Below, one piece after another: positions 63,901 through 64,000 of a stretch of DNA of 64,000 nt. Source of the stretch: Paraflavitalea sp. CAU 1676. Lineage in GTDB: Bacteria; Bacteroidota; Bacteroidia; Chitinophagales; Chitinophagaceae. Both the position numbers and the translations under genes were made by a program. The stretch's first letter is position 1; each line of letters opens with the position of its first letter. The DNA lies in assembly GCF_029223285.1 (NCBI RefSeq), contig NZ_JARHUJ010000005.1, forward strand, positions 310,001-374,000, read 5' to 3'. Under the pieces are notes generated by a model. It was not told the DNA's origin, ran no database searches, and was given only the letters and a program-made list of their open reading frames with translations.

Positions 63901-64000
63901 CCAAACGGATTTACCGATAAGATCTGGAGCAAGACCAATACCAATGCTTATTTTCCGCTGTTGAGGAGTTATGAGGCGTTGAACGACGGTGGCACCATGC
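60991..64000 (+). CDS. SusC/RagA TonB-linked receptor, 3' truncated by the window
   Basis: ATG 60991 starts M-T-R-N-L-N-R-L-L-T-C-L-C-L-L-G-S-L, a signal peptide. The 1003 codons present include a CarboxypepD-reg-like domain (A-R-G-I-V-R-D-E-K-N-E-P-V-A-G-A, about 35-115), the plug (V-V-V-V-G-Y-G-T-Q-K-K-A-N-L-T-G-A-V, about 121-250) with L-V-D-G-V-P-G and D-A-S-A-A-A-I-Y-G-A-R-A-A, and barrel strands. There is no STN domain, unlike the receptor at 30749-34096, so sigma/anti-sigma control is not expected. The frame is open at 64000. Confidence 0.95.
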   Translation, partial: MTRNLNRLLTCLCLLGSLLFSHYGQAQQAAAARGIVRDEKNEPVAGATVTVENKSASFSATSQTDGEGAFSFTDLATGGTYTFVVSHLGFEKQELKGYRYEGKPIILSVQLLSTSSQLTDVVVVGYGTQKKANLTGAVGQVDAKAIRDRPVANASQALQGKVPGLNITFGDGHPGSGGTFNVRGFATVTGGTGAPLVLVDGVPGNINMINPRDIENISVLKDASAAAIYGARAAFGVILVTTKTAKKGKIIVNYSNNFSWQTPTVRTDFMTDGYDVAKMMDSAFLRSTGNTYTRYTDKDYEELKKRQTDKSLPSVVVDNRNGKDMYIYYGNTDWWSTMFRDYSPSMQHTLSVSGSSEKVDYYLSGRFQQQKGMMQVNQDQYNAYNFRAKINARVTPWMTLYTNTQLSIDKYSYPGWGYNSNFVSITVHALPSYVPVNPDGTATYRTELNNYTIGDGIYADLLYGKSKGENRNYNATNTVGATFKVAKGLELNANYTYELNPVTPGVNTHEISRRTKAPWSIYPGVTSYVGNDRFYEILRLDQYHVVNAFGTYEKKISKHGFKVMAGYNQEFRTYKTLRGERSDLLSEDLNELDLGTGTNLATGNSNEWALLGFFGRLNYDFDGKYLLELNGRYDGTSRFPKGKRFGFFPSVSAGWRISNEEFFEPLKDVVSDLKLRGSYGTLGNQLTSNFYPSTEVMGSGQSSWLIDGARAQVLNAPTPLSADITWEKTNSVNLGLDIGLLRNRLVGSFDIYRRKTVDMLTPGPTLSAVFGASSPAQNTGDLLTKGFELSLTWQQSNKVGGKDLSWSIGGVLSDYTAEITSFNNPTLRLSDHYVGKQLGEIWGYITDGYFATDEEASKLNADKVSQSLVYRQIRSSAGEWNRLRAGDLKFKDLNGDSIINNGANTLTNPGDMRVIGNSLPRYSFGITGNASWNNFDVSFFLQGIGKQNWYPGNNADKFWGPYSRAYYSFTPNGFTDKIWSKTNTNAYFPLLRSYEALNDGGTM

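Noticed and set aside
1-64000. CRISPR arrays, canonical tRNA or rRNA genes, transposases and integrases
   Set aside because: I looked for repeat-spacer patterns, tRNA-like folds, rRNA sequence, and recombinase or DDE motifs in the frames and found none that I could support.

Overview
The window looks like a chromosomal segment of a Bacteroidota bacterium, most likely family Chitinophagaceae (Chitinophaga/Niastella-like). The evidence is SusC/SusD pairs, an ECF sigma/FecR pair, a protein with a T9SS-type C-terminal tail, DUF6443-RHS proteins, TAnnTTTG-type promoters, weak Shine-Dalgarno sites and a tmRNA tag ending in YAMAA. No sequence search was run, so the placement is by recognition only.

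Layout. 1-5.8 kb: small stress-type genes (partial lipoprotein, PA2169/DUF2383 four-helix protein, Hsp20, lysine-rich DUF6496 protein, DUF4142 lipoprotein) followed by a FAD oxidoreductase with a Rieske tail and small proteins of unknown function. 5.8-14 kb: core housekeeping genes: a PolX-family protein, a 34-residue Lys/Ala protein, rpmA-rplU, a GH3-family adenylase, dxr and rseP. 14-24 kb: an accessory region that looks poorer in GC, anchored on tmRNA (ssrA, 14724-15093). It holds a decayed second ssrA copy, a duplicated small gene (one dead, one live), a Crp/Fnr regulator, a proline dehydrogenase-family gene, a compact DNA methyltransferase/DUF262/HEPN operon (candidate defence system) and two small genes, one frameshifted.

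24-36 kb (minus strand): ECF sigma factor, FecR anti-sigma factor, SusC receptor with STN domain, SusD lipoprotein, arylsulfotransferase-like lipoprotein, TsdA-like dihaem cytochrome c and a large secreted glycosidase-like protein. It reads as a regulated uptake locus with unusual sulfur/redox cargo. 36-43 kb: a hypothetical gene, a 1491-residue RHS protein with an atypical C-terminal tip, and an overlapping lipoprotein that is a candidate immunity protein.

43-64 kb: NamZ-like DUF1343 hydrolase, TPR histidine kinase, esterase, two hypotheticals, sterol-desaturase-like enzyme, NarL-type response regulator with a giant propeller histidine kinase, IPT/TIG lipoprotein, HopJ-family protein, acyltransferase 3, a small membrane protein, a large secreted protein with a T9SS-like tail, an AraC-type regulator, and the 5' part of a second SusC receptor that runs off the window.

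The most interesting parts are the tmRNA-anchored accessory region with the methyltransferase/DUF262/HEPN operon, the sulfotransferase/cytochrome SusCD locus, the RHS tip with its overlapping lipoprotein, and a PolX protein that appears to have lost its polymerase aspartates while keeping its PHP nuclease.
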